A DNA stretch of 64,000 nt from Firmicutes bacterium ADurb.Bin146 (GTDB lineage: Bacteria > Bacillota > Clostridia > DUPQ01): contig MWDI01000016.1 of the NCBI GenBank assembly GCA_002070475.1, positions 109,342 to 173,341 on the forward strand, in the 5' to 3' direction. Of this stretch, positions 47,154 through 56,793 are shown piece by piece (within the stretch, counting starts at the first letter, position 1; each line of letters begins with the position of its first letter). Made by a program: the position numbers and the translations under genes. The notes under the pieces are model-generated. The model saw nothing but the letters and a program-made list of their open reading frames with translations, had not been told where the DNA came from and searched no databases.

Positions 47154-47309
47154 TACAACCCCTACTTTCTTTAATCAACTGTTTTTTACTTCATAAATCA
47201 ATAACCCATGTATTTTATAAATATTATTTCATAACTTCTTTTAGTTTACAAGGTGAATTACGTCCTGTAATTATAGTAGATTTATCTGTATCTTTGATTC
47301 AATAAAATG

Positions 47310-48408
47310 TCAGATAGTTTTCAATGCATCTTGGTTTAATAAAAAATCTATCATATTTATTTTCTTATATCCCTTTTCCAGGTTACTAAATGGGTCATTA
47401 TCCATAGTGATTACTATTTTCTTATACCCATCATCAATCTTTTCAAATGAACCCAGCTCTTGTTTTCTCTTTTCTGGAGCATCTATCGAATAGGCAACTT
47501 GAATATAATATGTATCCTTTGCATCAGATGCGACAAAATCTATTTCTTTCTCTCTATCCTTGCCTATATCAACTCTGTATCCACGGTGTATTAACTCATT
47601 GTATATAACATTTTCAAAGCATGTGTAGGTTCTATCTGTCTGTAATTCAATTTTGCATTCCTTAGACCTAAATCCGTAGCATAATATTTATTCTGTGTTT
47701 AAGATATTCGTTTTCCTTAATATCGTATCTATAAACTTTGCTAAAAAGGAACGACTCACAAAACCAAGTGAGATAATTTCCGATTATATCCGGTGTAATA
47801 GTTTTATAGCCATTTGATCTTAGAGCATCTGATATTTTTTTTGCGCTTATACTACTGCCAATATTGGAACAAAGAAAATTATATACTGCATTAAAAATAT
47901 CAGGATTCCGTATTCCGTAGCGTTCGATAATGTCTTTTGTTTCAACTGTATCATGCAGCATATTTACATACCTGACCTTGAATTCGCTGTTTTTTTCGGT
48001 TGCGAAATATGGAAATCCACCATATAGAAGGTATGTGTTGAATACCTCGTTTTTGTCTCCGCGAACGTATGAATAAAACTCGGAAAAAGAAAGTGTTTGC
48101 ATTCTGATTTCTATACTTTGTCCCCTTAAGGCAGTGGATATATCTGCTGATAACATTTTGGAATTTGACCCTGTAATATAAACATCGCAACCTTTGTTTT
48201 TCAAGCTGTTTAGTAAATCCTCAAAACCATCAACATATTGAATTTCATCTATCGTGACATAATATTTATCTTGACCACTAGTGTATTGATGAATGAATTC
48301 ATAAAGTAAATTTGAATTATGCAATTTGGTATTATTTTTATTTTCAAGATTAATCTGAATGATATTTTGTTTGGAGATACCGGATTCAACCCTTTTATTA
48401 TTTTCTAC
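47310..48408 (-). pseudogene. Decayed DUF4143-type AAA ATPase, first copy
   Basis: From 48408 the frame reads a mid-part of an archaeal-type AAA ATPase with C-terminal DUF4143: the Walker B region TIDEIQYVDGFEDL, GSNSKMLSADISTALRGQ and FSEFYSY. The N-terminal third with Walker A is missing; a TGA precedes it. At about 47685 the frame shifts to read KYYATDLGLRNAKLNYRQ, and at about 47640 it shifts again into RTYTCFENVIYNEL and FVASDAKDTYYIQVAYS, ending at 47310. So there are two frameshifts plus a missing start. Confidence 0.75.
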
Positions 48409-48544
48409 TCAAAAACTTTCAGTTATCAAATGTTTTTCGAATAAACCGTTCACGATTACAGGAATGCGTTTTGATATTACAGATTTATCTCTATCAAACA
48501 AATTCGTCAGTCGTTACAAAGAAAACGATACAGTATCTTTATAA
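48359..48544 (+). other. Orphan open frame of unknown origin
   Basis: A 61-codon plus-strand frame overlapping the decayed AAA gene; its last 45 codons (KCFSNKPFTITGMRFDITDL and so on) look like a protein C-terminus but no family is recognised and no ribosome site is present. Probably a gene relic. Confidence 0.2.
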
Positions 48545-48608
48545 ATTTAAATTGAAAAAAAAATAGTTTATCTTGCGTTTCAAATAACATGGTTTCGTTA
48601 TTTATAGA

Positions 48609-48689
48609 TTATTCACTTCTGGACATCAATACCACACACTCAACATGGGTCGAGTTGTTATTATTGAAGTCTGCTTTCTTTGGAACTGA
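48609..48689 (-). pseudogene. C-terminal relic resembling RlmD/RumA-type methyltransferase
   Basis: A frame without start reads SVPKKADF and then THVECVVLMSRSE before TAA. HVExVVLMSR is the C-terminal signature of 23S rRNA uracil methyltransferases (RumA/RlmD). The rest of the gene is absent. The 3' end of rumA is a known insertion site of some integrative elements, so this may be an attachment-site trace. Confidence 0.45.
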
Positions 48690-48738
48690 TTAAATGTTTC
48701 CATATTTTTAATATATGTAAACATATCAACGCATCTAA

Positions 48739-50019
48739 TTAGTCCTTCAAACAACCAATGGGAATGACAACTACTCCATCTTCTCTGCGATACCCATATT
48801 GCGTTCCTGTTATAATTAATTTTAAATCTGGCATCCTTATTTGCACTTGTTTCTCCGTTTTATTATGCATTGTAATCAATCTCTCAATCTCACATAGATG
48901 TCTTGCCCCATCATCAATTTCTGATTGTCCTAATTTAAACTCAATCAATGCATATCTGCCGTCTTCTAGATGAAGGACGGCATCCGCTTCCAGTCCTAGT
49001 CGATCATGATAATATGAAACACTTCCTCCAGCGGAAGCAGAATAAACTTTAAGATCCCGAATACACAGACTTTCAAACAAGAATCCTAATGTTTTATAAT
49101 CATTCGAAAAATATTCAGGAGAAATCCCAAGTGCCGCTGCAGCAATAGATGGATCAACAACATTTCTTTTCTTTGATGACCTGATTGATGTCTTGGATCG
49201 TATTGCTGGACACCATGCTTCAATGTCATCAATAATCAACAACTTTTCAAATCCATTAATATAATCATAATATGTTTGTTTTGACATATCACACGTTGCT
49301 GTAACATCCGCTAGGATTGTTTTCGCATCTGCAAGCCTACACAAGTTTCTAGCATAAGACTTCAAAATTGTTTTTGCCCAAGTTGCATTTCTTTTCACAT
49401 TATCAATTTTAGATATATCCGCTGAACATGTCTGATTGAGCAAATCTTTTGCTATCGCTAATTTTGCTTTATCCGATTTCCCTCTAAGACTAGCCGGCCA
49501 ACCACCCCGACATATTGTAAACTTAATATCATCAATTGACATATCCGATTTACATGTCGTAAAAGAGTCCGGGTGCTCGAATAATCTAAGAAGTGATACT
49601 TCCCCATTAGACTCTTTGCTTTCATAAAGACTCATTGGATACATTTTTATTCGGGATATTCTGAGTGTGCCGGTATGAGGAGTATCTACTACCGCAGAAC
49701 TTGAACCGGTTAGTATGTACTGACCCACTTCGCCAGAATCATCCACATCCTTTCTAATTGCTCCCCATATTTTTGGAGCATCTTGCCATTCGTCAAACAG
49801 GCGCGGCTTCAAACCTTTCAACAAATCTGATGGATGCGTGCTTGCAATAAGCAGATAGTTTTCCCGTTCGTCTTCATCTTGAAACTCAATATAGCTTTTT
49901 GCTTGCTTTTTAGCCGTTGTTGTCTTGCCGCAACCTTTAGGACCAATTATCAAAGCAGCTCCAAAAGCTTCCATTTTAAACCGTAGTTGTTCATCTGCTA
50001 TTCTTTTCAAATAATCCAT
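48739..50019 (-). CDS. AAA ATPase with C-terminal DUF4143 domain
   Basis: A 426-residue ATPase read from MDYLKRIADEQL, which has GGAGA 7 bases upstream; the open frame extends further but without a ribosome site. Walker A GPKGCGKTT is at about 23-31 and Walker B RLFDEWQDAP at about 73. The sensor-type TGSSS motif is near 103. The C-terminal DUF4143 part, a nuclease-like fold, has FLFESLCIRDLKVYS and the LEADAVLH...YALIEFKLG (D-x-n-ExK) pattern. These ATPases have no agreed function; some behave like mobile or toxin-linked genes. This is the only intact copy of three here. Confidence 0.85.
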   Translation of the reverse strand: MDYLKRIADEQLRFKMEAFGAALIIGPKGCGKTTTAKKQAKSYIEFQDEDERENYLLIASTHPSDLLKGLKPRLFDEWQDAPKIWGAIRKDVDDSGEVGQYILTGSSSAVVDTPHTGTLRISRIKMYPMSLYESKESNGEVSLLRLFEHPDSFTTCKSDMSIDDIKFTICRGGWPASLRGKSDKAKLAIAKDLLNQTCSADISKIDNVKRNATWAKTILKSYARNLCRLADAKTILADVTATCDMSKQTYYDYINGFEKLLIIDDIEAWCPAIRSKTSIRSSKKRNVVDPSIAAAALGISPEYFSNDYKTLGFLFESLCIRDLKVYSASAGGSVSYYHDRLGLEADAVLHLEDGRYALIEFKLGQSEIDDGARHLCEIERLITMHNKTEKQVQIRMPDLKLIITGTQYGYRREDGVVVIPIGCLKD

Positions 50020-50185
50020 GTCATATTCTCCATCATTAGCTGTTTTTATAACATCATAGCATACACTTGACAGATTTGCAATATAATATTTGACACATTT
50101 GGTATACTCTGATTGACTAATTTGCAATAGTATCAGACATGATTCTTGGCAAACCGACGTATGTATAGTACTCTTTTTATGCATT

Positions 50186-50707
50186 TTACTTGTTAGTAGA
50201 AAAAGCGTTATAAAATGCTCTGAATGCAAGCGGAAACAATCTGATTTCGTCTCCACAGTCCTTGAACTGTGTTACGATATTGGAAGACAGTATTTTTGAA
50301 TTGCTCCCGGTGATATAGATATCTGCATTTTTAATCTTCATTAATCCGAGGAACACATCTACGAAACCGATTCTTTCATTCTAGTCATCAAGCTATGGAT
50401 TCTTTATATCTTTTACGTGATGGATTTCATCAAGGAAGACATAATATTTTTTATCTTCATCAATAATCATGCTTCTGATGTATTTACCGAGCTCCAATGG
50501 ATTTCTATATTTTGCATTGACTTCGTCATCCAGTGTAAGCTCAATGATGTATTTATCTTCAATGCCAATTGAGTTAAGATGCGCATGTAACAGTCTAAAT
50601 AAAAGATAAGATTTTCTGCATCTTCTTATTCCGTTTGTGAATTTTATCAGACCATTCCACTTTTTATGAATCAGCTGGTTCAAATACTTGTCTCTATTTA
50701 TAATCAT
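50186..50707 (-). pseudogene. Decayed DUF4143-type AAA ATPase, second copy
   Basis: Starts well (GGAGA, ATG, MIINRDKYLNQLIHKKWNGL), but Walker A reads GIRRCRKSY, with Arg in place of the essential Gly. After FLDEIHHVKDIKNP there are two in-frame TAG codons (near 50392 and 50380), and then the sequence goes on as NERIGFVDVFLGLMKIK and YITGSNSKILSSN, and ends at 50186 without the C-terminal DUF4143 domain. Repairing the stops gives a normal N-terminal ATPase. Confidence 0.85.
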
Positions 50708-50730
50708 AATATTCTCCAAGGAATAATATT

Positions 50731-50744
50731 TGCCATATATGGCA
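50731..50744. promoter_or_regulatory. 14-base palindrome upstream of the decayed ATPase
   Basis: TGCCATATATGGCA is a perfect dyad 24 bases before the ATG of the second decayed ATPase. It may have been an operator. Confidence 0.35.
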
Positions 50745-50788
50745 CTTTTTCCTTAATCTGTTCTCGGATTTTTTGCTATTGTATAACC

Positions 50789-50902
50789 TTAATATGCAGA
50801 GTTCGATTCGTGGTATCTTATTGGGCTTTCAATAGTTAGAATATCGCATGGTGGAAGATGCTTCCAGACATCACCTATTTCGCCTGCGTGATTATAGGGC
50901 AT
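50789..50902 (-). pseudogene. N-terminal relic of an RlmJ-like methyltransferase
   Basis: A 37-codon frame reads MPYNHAGEIGDVWKHLPPCD and then ILTIESPIRYHESNSAY before TAA. HAGxxxDVxKH followed by Y-H-E-T/S-N-S-A is the start of RlmJ-like 23S rRNA adenine methyltransferases (HAGN-ADVLKH, D-T-H-A-G). The rest is missing, so this is a fragment. Confidence 0.45.
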
Positions 50903-50943
50903 AATAGGTTCCTACTTAAATGAATTGCATTAACTCCACATAT

Positions 50944-50997
50944 GTGAACTACATCGGCAATTGAATTACCGAGGATTCCCGCTTTAATATCCTAAAT
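50944..50997 (-). repeat. 54-bp dispersed repeat, copy B
   Basis: Exact inverted copy of 23128-23181. It touches the 3' end of the broken HIT gene, whose TAG stop lies within the repeat. It has no flanking direct duplication that I can see. Confidence 0.75.
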
Positions 50998-51487
50998 AGT
51001 CTCTTTGGACTTTAATTTGTCTATATGCATATTATTAAAATAAGCATGTAATTTTTCTGCAAAAGCTCTACATTCTTTTGAGGAAAGAAATTCTTTCTCT
51101 GTTTTGTACAAATTATCCCCTGCATATCGTAGAAAAACATGCAGATGATAATTCCAAACATCCTGATCCCCACAAAATTTATTATGTTGACGAGAGGAAA
51201 TACCATCAAATTTATATACTTCTTTAAAAGCTAATACAATTTTTTTCGAAGTCATGTATTTTTGAGGATATCAAAGAGGGAAGCTTATAGATGTTTTCGT
51301 AATATTCGTTCGGTATAATAAGCACATATCCCTTATTATATTTCCAACATCCTGCAGCTATAAAAGCTGTTATTGTATCATAATGATATATTATGTCTTC
51401 TTGCTTCGTAATAGAATTTTCATTCTCTATTCCATAGCTAACCAGGCAAAACTGGTAAACATAATTTTCTGGTTTGTGATTATACAT
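50992..51487 (-). pseudogene. HIT family protein, frameshifted and degraded
   Basis: Start MYNHKPENYVYQF with AGGAGGG upstream. Frame one reads up to SSKIHDFEK at an A7 run near 51244; the second frame continues KIVLAFKEVYKFDGISSRQHN and DVWNYHLHVFLRY. Besides the frameshift, the conserved residues are eroded: the normal CPFC zinc pair is VYQFC, GHV reads GYV, and the first histidine of the triad is Asn (N-Y-H-L-H). The gene should be dead. The C-terminus abuts the 54-bp repeat. Confidence 0.8.
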
Positions 51488-51632
51488 TCGTATCCCTCCT
51501 GCAATTACATTAATTTCATTTCTTTGCATTCAGTAATATTATTTTTTTAATCTTTACTATTAATATTTACTAGAATATTATCGCTGGATTGTTACCCTCT
51601 GTAAAATAGTATGTTTATTTGGATAGTGGATA

Positions 51633-52262
51633 CTAAATACCAAGGATAATGAGAAGCTGTGCAACACCATAGGTTGCCATTAACAATACCGAGCTATAGG
51701 AATTTCTTTTTTTAAACATGCTATATGCCAGAATAGAATCAGAGATGATAAAGAGTAGTGTCCCTAGAAGTACTATCCAGAAGCTGTATGCTGTGGCACT
51801 TCCAACTCTCAGCAAAGATAAGAAGCTTACAAATAGAATAGTCGTTGTATAAATATATACTGCCATCCTTTTTTTGGGATTAGGTATAGTTAGCTTACTG
51901 CAGAAAATGATTCCATATACTAAATAGACGATAGCAAACAGAAATATCCACCAAGGAATCTTAGATACTGTTCCAATGTCTGACAAAAATCTTAATGCAT
52001 AAAATATATGACCCACTAAAAATGCTGATAATCCTGGTATGAAGTAATTCGAAGATTCTAGAAATATATCACCCAAAAAGCAGAAAGATAGAGCTAAAAT
52101 AACAAATATTTGTGGTTCTTCGCTTCTGGCAAGGTACATAAAAAGAAGGATTGGTGTTATTAATGCTTTTGTAATAAAGCTACCGGTTCTCAGTTTCTTT
52201 ACGTTAAAAACAAAATTTAAGCTGAAATTTATGATATAGGCTATCAATGCGAAAATTTCCAT
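51633..52262 (-). CDS. YhhN/TMEM86-like membrane protein (lysoplasmalogenase family)
   Basis: A 209-residue protein with about eight hydrophobic segments and the family block LSFCFLGDIFLESSNYFIPGLSAFLVGHIFYALRF (residues about 60-95). The aspartate and histidine of the family (GDIFL, GHIFY) are conserved. Human TMEM86 hydrolyses lysoplasmalogens, but bacterial YhhN proteins are little studied. It starts 2 bases after the LacI gene and probably ends that operon. The ATG has no clear ribosome site, which suits coupling. Confidence 0.82.
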   Translation of the reverse strand: MEIFALIAYIINFSLNFVFNVKKLRTGSFITKALITPILLFMYLARSEEPQIFVILALSFCFLGDIFLESSNYFIPGLSAFLVGHIFYALRFLSDIGTVSKIPWWIFLFAIVYLVYGIIFCSKLTIPNPKKRMAVYIYTTTILFVSFLSLLRVGSATAYSFWIVLLGTLLFIISDSILAYSMFKKRNSYSSVLLMATYGVAQLLIILGI

Positions 52263-52264
52263 AG

Positions 52265-53308
52265 CTATTGCGTTTTTTTAGCTTTGCTAAGCGTGCCACG
52301 TTCAATAAACTCTACAGGAACCTCCACATGTCTGACTGTATCTCGTTTCTCAATTAAGTCAACTAAAGAGTTTACACTCACCGATGCGATTTTATCAAAG
52401 TTACACCGCATTGTTGTAAGCCCTGGTGTAAGGTATTTGGATATAGTTATATCATCGAAACCTATAATGGATACATCTTTAGGAATATTGTATCCAAGAG
52501 CTTTCAATGCGTTCATAGCACCGATTGCCATAATGTCATTGGCAGCGAAGATACCGGTAGGTTTGTCTGTTTCCGAACTACTGTACATCCGATAGATTTC
52601 GTGATATGCCTTCTCTTCACTGAAATCGCAATTGATTTCTGTCAGCTTATCTATCTTATACTGCCACTTTTCTACAGCCGATCGAACTCCCTTTTGTCTG
52701 CGGATTGCAGGAAGGCGATGTCTGTCACAACCTATATACAGGATATTCCTATGTTCATTACGCACAAGCATTTCAATAGCATAAGAGGCTGATACCTGAT
52801 CATCCATATTTACAACCACTACATTATCGTAATAAGAATCCTTCTCCTGATTGACCAAGACGAGCGGATAACCACGTTCAGCAAGGTGTTTGATTTCGGT
52901 ACTTCCAGTATCATAACCAAGCAGTATTGCGCCTCTTACCATACTGCTGTTTATAATACGCTCTATAGATTTAGTATCCTCCTGCTGTTCTGTAAGGTAT
53001 ACAAGCGTCTTGTAATCGCATTTTTGGGCATTATTGACAACAAGGTTAATCATCTCTGTTGCAAAGTGAGACGTGATATCACTGCTAGCACCTGAATTCT
53101 TCTGCGAATAGGCAGAGAACAAGCCGATAATATGTTCCTTTTTACCTACAAGACTTCTTGCTTTGCTGTTTGGCACAAAATTATACCTATCAATATACTC
53201 GCGTATCTTTTTCTCAGTACTAGGAGCCACTCCGCCCGCACCATTGATAACCTTGGAAAGAGTTATCCTGGACACTCCAATTATTTTAGCCAGTTCTTCA
53301 GTAGTCAT
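52265..53308 (-). CDS. LacI family transcriptional regulator
   Basis: A 347-residue repressor read from MTTEELAKIIGVSRITLSKVINGAGG (GAGGT upstream). The LacI helix-turn-helix (residues 1-45) is followed by a periplasmic-binding-like core with TGIFAANDIMAIGAMNALKALGY and DVSIIGFDDI. It lies 23 bases behind the propeller gene, within the operon it should control. The operator is predicted at 61878-61895 by its position. The effector is probably a sugar or sugar phosphate. Confidence 0.9.
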   Translation of the reverse strand: MTTEELAKIIGVSRITLSKVINGAGGVAPSTEKKIREYIDRYNFVPNSKARSLVGKKEHIIGLFSAYSQKNSGASSDITSHFATEMINLVVNNAQKCDYKTLVYLTEQQEDTKSIERIINSSMVRGAILLGYDTGSTEIKHLAERGYPLVLVNQEKDSYYDNVVVVNMDDQVSASYAIEMLVRNEHRNILYIGCDRHRLPAIRRQKGVRSAVEKWQYKIDKLTEINCDFSEEKAYHEIYRMYSSSETDKPTGIFAANDIMAIGAMNALKALGYNIPKDVSIIGFDDITISKYLTPGLTTMRCNFDKIASVSVNSLVDLIEKRDTVRHVEVPVEFIERGTLSKAKKTQ

Positions 53309-53331
53309 ATTTGTCACCTCACTATTATTTA

Positions 53332-54720
53332 TCACATTCCACAGGTTATATGGCTGCTACTGTGATTATATCCAGTTCCCATAAAATGTTGCATTTTCCA
53401 GTGATAGCTGTGCGAATATCTTTTCTTAGTATAGTCGTTTTCTACTGCATTGATATCACCCCAGATGCGTACCTTTTTTTCGTCATGATAATATACCATC
53501 AGCTGTTCACCAGCTCGACGCATGACCTTTCCGCTTCTAATAACACCATCACCACCGATAAAGGCATGCTGTTTTCCAGAACTGTCTAAAATACATCCTT
53601 TTTTATTCCCGCTGGTCCCGTAAAATTCATGATAACCGTCTCCATCAAAGTCTACTGGCATAAATTCATGGCCAATAAAAGGTAGGGGAGAGTCAATAGG
53701 CGAGCCAGTAACAGCATCAAAATAGAAGTCTTCCGGTTCTGTATCCACAATAGCATTTTCAATTACTCGGCGAGTTATACGCATTGCCATAGCTACCTTC
53801 CGATAATCTGAGCCGATATTAGCAATCCAGCCATTATGCATATGTCCGATGCTGTCTATTGCAGTCCATTCTCTTTCTCCCTGCTCGTTATATGTAACGA
53901 CTCTTGGTTCGCCTTCTTGTTCATAATCCTCACGACAGGTGTAGATGTATTTTTTTCCTGTTTTAATATCTTCGAAAGGAACTACAATATCAGAATGACC
54001 AAGATATTTACCCTTATCACCGCAGAATAGTTCATGTCCATCATCTAGGCTGATTAAGCGCTCTCCCCAGAACAGCTCATCTACTCCATCATCATTGAAA
54101 TCTAAAACCGGACACAGATGACTGGAACGCGCTCCCAAATCATCATGAGGGATTTTAATATCCCATCGTTTCTCTATGCCTTTATTGTATCCTTGCAAAT
54201 ACATATCCCTGTATGTTCCCTGAGCGGTTACCAGAACAGGCTCGTTATGTACATATCCGCCTGTGATGAAGAATCGGTATGAATGTGACATGGTATCATT
54301 AATGGTATTATCAGGCCATTTCCACTGTCCGCTTGTTTTTCCGGTCAAAGGATCGATGCGCTCCAGCACTCTGGCATTTAAACTGAAGGGAATGTCAGGA
54401 TTGAGATTGTTTACAAACCAAATTTCATCCACTCCATCCTGATCTAAATCAAAAGAAATAAAGGGCGCATACCAGACCCCTGGAATAACGCCATTTCCCA
54501 GATCTCTTCTCCACATCATTACGCCATCCATTGTATACAGTGCCATTTTCAATGTATCCTTAGGATAGTTAAACAGCTCCGGCCATGGGTCCAGATTTCC
54601 TTGGCTGGAATATACAAAAAGTACTGCTTCAGGCATTTCCTTACCTAAACAAACCGGAACTGAACGAACCTGTTTTAACTTAATTCCTAAATCAAATTCC
54701 TTTAAACACTTAATATCCAT
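53332..54720 (-). CDS. Beta-propeller protein, rhamnogalacturonan lyase (PL11)-like
   Basis: A 462-residue protein without signal peptide. Several blades have calcium loops DLDQDGVDEIWF, DFNDDGVDELFWG and DFDGDGYHEFYG (FG-GAP/DxDxDG type), and the C-terminus SYHWKMQHFMGTGYN resembles the end of YesW/YesX-type rhamnogalacturonan I lyases. PL11 enzymes have about 600 residues, so this one is shorter and lyase activity is uncertain. It lies in an operon with phosphoesterases and a symporter, and should act in the cytosol on an imported glycan. The start is the first ATG (position 54720). Confidence 0.6.
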   Translation of the reverse strand: MDIKCLKEFDLGIKLKQVRSVPVCLGKEMPEAVLFVYSSQGNLDPWPELFNYPKDTLKMALYTMDGVMMWRRDLGNGVIPGVWYAPFISFDLDQDGVDEIWFVNNLNPDIPFSLNARVLERIDPLTGKTSGQWKWPDNTINDTMSHSYRFFITGGYVHNEPVLVTAQGTYRDMYLQGYNKGIEKRWDIKIPHDDLGARSSHLCPVLDFNDDGVDELFWGERLISLDDGHELFCGDKGKYLGHSDIVVPFEDIKTGKKYIYTCREDYEQEGEPRVVTYNEQGEREWTAIDSIGHMHNGWIANIGSDYRKVAMAMRITRRVIENAIVDTEPEDFYFDAVTGSPIDSPLPFIGHEFMPVDFDGDGYHEFYGTSGNKKGCILDSSGKQHAFIGGDGVIRSGKVMRRAGEQLMVYYHDEKKVRIWGDINAVENDYTKKRYSHSYHWKMQHFMGTGYNHSSSHITCGM

Positions 54721-54756
54721 TTTTTTACTCCTGTGTAATTAATTCATTCTTTATAT

Positions 54757-55965
54757 CTATTTATACAGTTCAAGTATCTTTTCCTGAAGGTCTGGATAAA
54801 GATCAGCATTTTGGTAGGTCTTAATTGTGAGTGCTCCATCCTTATCAATCGTGTATACTGTAAAACCCTGTATCAGGGTATCAGATAGCTTTTTTGTCAC
54901 TATATTATAGCTGCTGTATCCGCTGTTTTGGTTATATGCAAGTATTATTCCTTTATACTTAACCGCAAAATCATTTACATGGTCATGCCCTGAAATAAAA
55001 GCCTGCGTGGAACCATAATCAAGCATTACATCAAAAAATCCGCTATTATGCCCTGAGGAGCATACGCTCTCAAGTTTGCTTCCATACAGAAGCTCTGCTT
55101 CAGTACTGCCTTCCATCGCTTCTTCATAAGCTTTATTGAACTCCTGTAAAGGTATATGATTAAATACGATGGATTTAACAGTTTTATTTGCAATCACATT
55201 TATGCGTTCTACTGTTTCTTTATACCACTGTATCTGGCTTTCCTTTATGTAATCATCCTTCTTTTTGTTTGTAGATTCAATCTCTTCTTTATACTTTTCT
55301 ATATCCTCACTGGTCATTTCACTTCCGCTGTCAAAAAAATACAGAGACTGGTGTATTCCACCATTGGAATCAATAAGGTTTAAAACATGGTTTCCTACTC
55401 CCCATACTCTTTCACCGTTTTTTATAGTTTTAATATCTTTTTCAACCAGGCAATGAGGGTAGGAGGCAAGAATGTTAATCATTCTTTGTCTGGATATGCT
55501 AACAATGTTATCTCCCTCATGATTTCCAAGAACCAGAGTCCAGTAAACTCCCAGCTCCTCCATTAGATTACCCAGCTGCTTTGTACGTCTTGCATTCAAA
55601 GCTGATGTGATATTATCCCCAACAAACACAACCAGATCTGGTTTTTGTGAGGTTATGTTCCGTATAAGCATCTGTATCGTCATATTGCCTTTGTCCTTGT
55701 ATGTATCTAGATGCATATCAGTAAAGGCAAGAATCTTAAAATCATCATCAAGATAATTGCCTAAAGCATCTGTTTTGGCAAGAGCCGTATACTCGCCTTT
55801 AACCTTCACAACGTTATATTCCTCGTTTTTAACGACAAGAGAATTGTTATATCTATATGTCACAGGAAGAACAGCTATGAGAACTACTGCTGTTATTGCC
55901 AGTGCGCCCAGTATAGAGATTAGTACTGTTTTTTTTAGTTTACCTTTACTCTTTTTGTCTTTCAT
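54757..55965 (-). CDS. Membrane-anchored calcineurin-like metallophosphoesterase
   Basis: A 402-residue enzyme read from MKDKKSKGKLKK (GGAGAG 7 bases upstream; a TTG two codons earlier is less likely). One hydrophobic helix (about 13-36) follows the basic start, so the catalytic part is outside the membrane. The metal motifs are DMHLD (82-86), GDN (about 116), GNHE (about 148) and SGHDHVND (about 326). It probably removes phosphate or splits a phosphodiester from an extracellular substrate before uptake. It is followed by the propeller gene 36 bases on. Confidence 0.9.
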   Translation of the reverse strand: MKDKKSKGKLKKTVLISILGALAITAVVLIAVLPVTYRYNNSLVVKNEEYNVVKVKGEYTALAKTDALGNYLDDDFKILAFTDMHLDTYKDKGNMTIQMLIRNITSQKPDLVVFVGDNITSALNARRTKQLGNLMEELGVYWTLVLGNHEGDNIVSISRQRMINILASYPHCLVEKDIKTIKNGERVWGVGNHVLNLIDSNGGIHQSLYFFDSGSEMTSEDIEKYKEEIESTNKKKDDYIKESQIQWYKETVERINVIANKTVKSIVFNHIPLQEFNKAYEEAMEGSTEAELLYGSKLESVCSSGHNSGFFDVMLDYGSTQAFISGHDHVNDFAVKYKGIILAYNQNSGYSSYNIVTKKLSDTLIQGFTVYTIDKDGALTIKTYQNADLYPDLQEKILELYK

Positions 55966-56000
55966 ATGCAATCTCTCCTCTATTTTATATCTACTACAAT

Positions 56001-56792
56001 CTACTTACTCTCAATGAAAGCTTGAAGCGCATTAAGCATCAGTGATAGATCAAAGGTTTGTGAAAAATCCTTTACATCATCAATGCTGTCAGTATATTGC
56101 GCATAAAGATTATGGCAAAGCTCATACCCGGTACCTTGCTGATAAGAAAAGTCCTTAAACAGTTCATACATACCTTGCGCATCATAGGTCAAAAAAGGAT
56201 TATCAGCGATCAGTTGTGGTTTATTATCAACAGGATTAGACTTTGAGAAAACAGCGCAGTACTGCATTACTTCAGTAAGTTTAGAAAAATCAAAATCTCT
56301 CATTCCTTCTATAGAAGTTTTGGCATCTTCATAGCTCATATTCATATTACCATCACGGTAATCTGCACATCTAACAAGCGCTTCAATGAATTTTTTTGAA
56401 TAAGTTGGTGTATTTTTAAGCCATTCATCCGATGCTATCCATATGCCTCTTATGGAACCGTCAGTGTTGAAACAATCCACAAAAACTACGGTTAATTCTT
56501 TGTCCTTACCCATTACATAAGATATTTCATCAGCATTAATATATGAAATGTCTATTCCTTGTTTATCTCTGCTAATCTTATCCATAGTAGTTTCTATACT
56601 GTCTGAAAAGAATACATAGGTGGATACTTTCAGCAGGGAATTGGCAACTCCGCTAAGATAAAGGCTTAAAGCATCCGTTGAATAATATACTCCTAAATTG
56701 ATATATTTGTTTTCCTTGCTGCAACCTGAAAAACAACTCGCAAGCAGGACAAGGCATATTAAAATTATGATTAAGCGTGTGTGTTTCTTCAT
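56001..56792 (-). CDS. Solute-binding lipoprotein (NMT1/SsuA-like), no ABC partner
   Basis: A 263-residue lipoprotein read from MKKHTRLIIILIC with GAGGAGGTG upstream. The lipobox is SCFSGC, with the lipid Cys at about 24. The mature part looks like an NMT1/SsuA-type substrate-binding protein (GVYYSTDALSLYLSGV, IWIASDEWLKNTPTYSKKFIEALVR). Such proteins normally feed ABC importers, but only a GPH symporter is encoded next to it (1-base gap). It may have another role, such as a substrate capture or sensing partner of the symporter. Confidence 0.75.
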   Translation of the reverse strand: MKKHTRLIIILICLVLLASCFSGCSKENKYINLGVYYSTDALSLYLSGVANSLLKVSTYVFFSDSIETTMDKISRDKQGIDISYINADEISYVMGKDKELTVVFVDCFNTDGSIRGIWIASDEWLKNTPTYSKKFIEALVRCADYRDGNMNMSYEDAKTSIEGMRDFDFSKLTEVMQYCAVFSKSNPVDNKPQLIADNPFLTYDAQGMYELFKDFSYQQGTGYELCHNLYAQYTDSIDDVKDFSQTFDLSLMLNALQAFIESK

Positions 56793-56793
56793 T

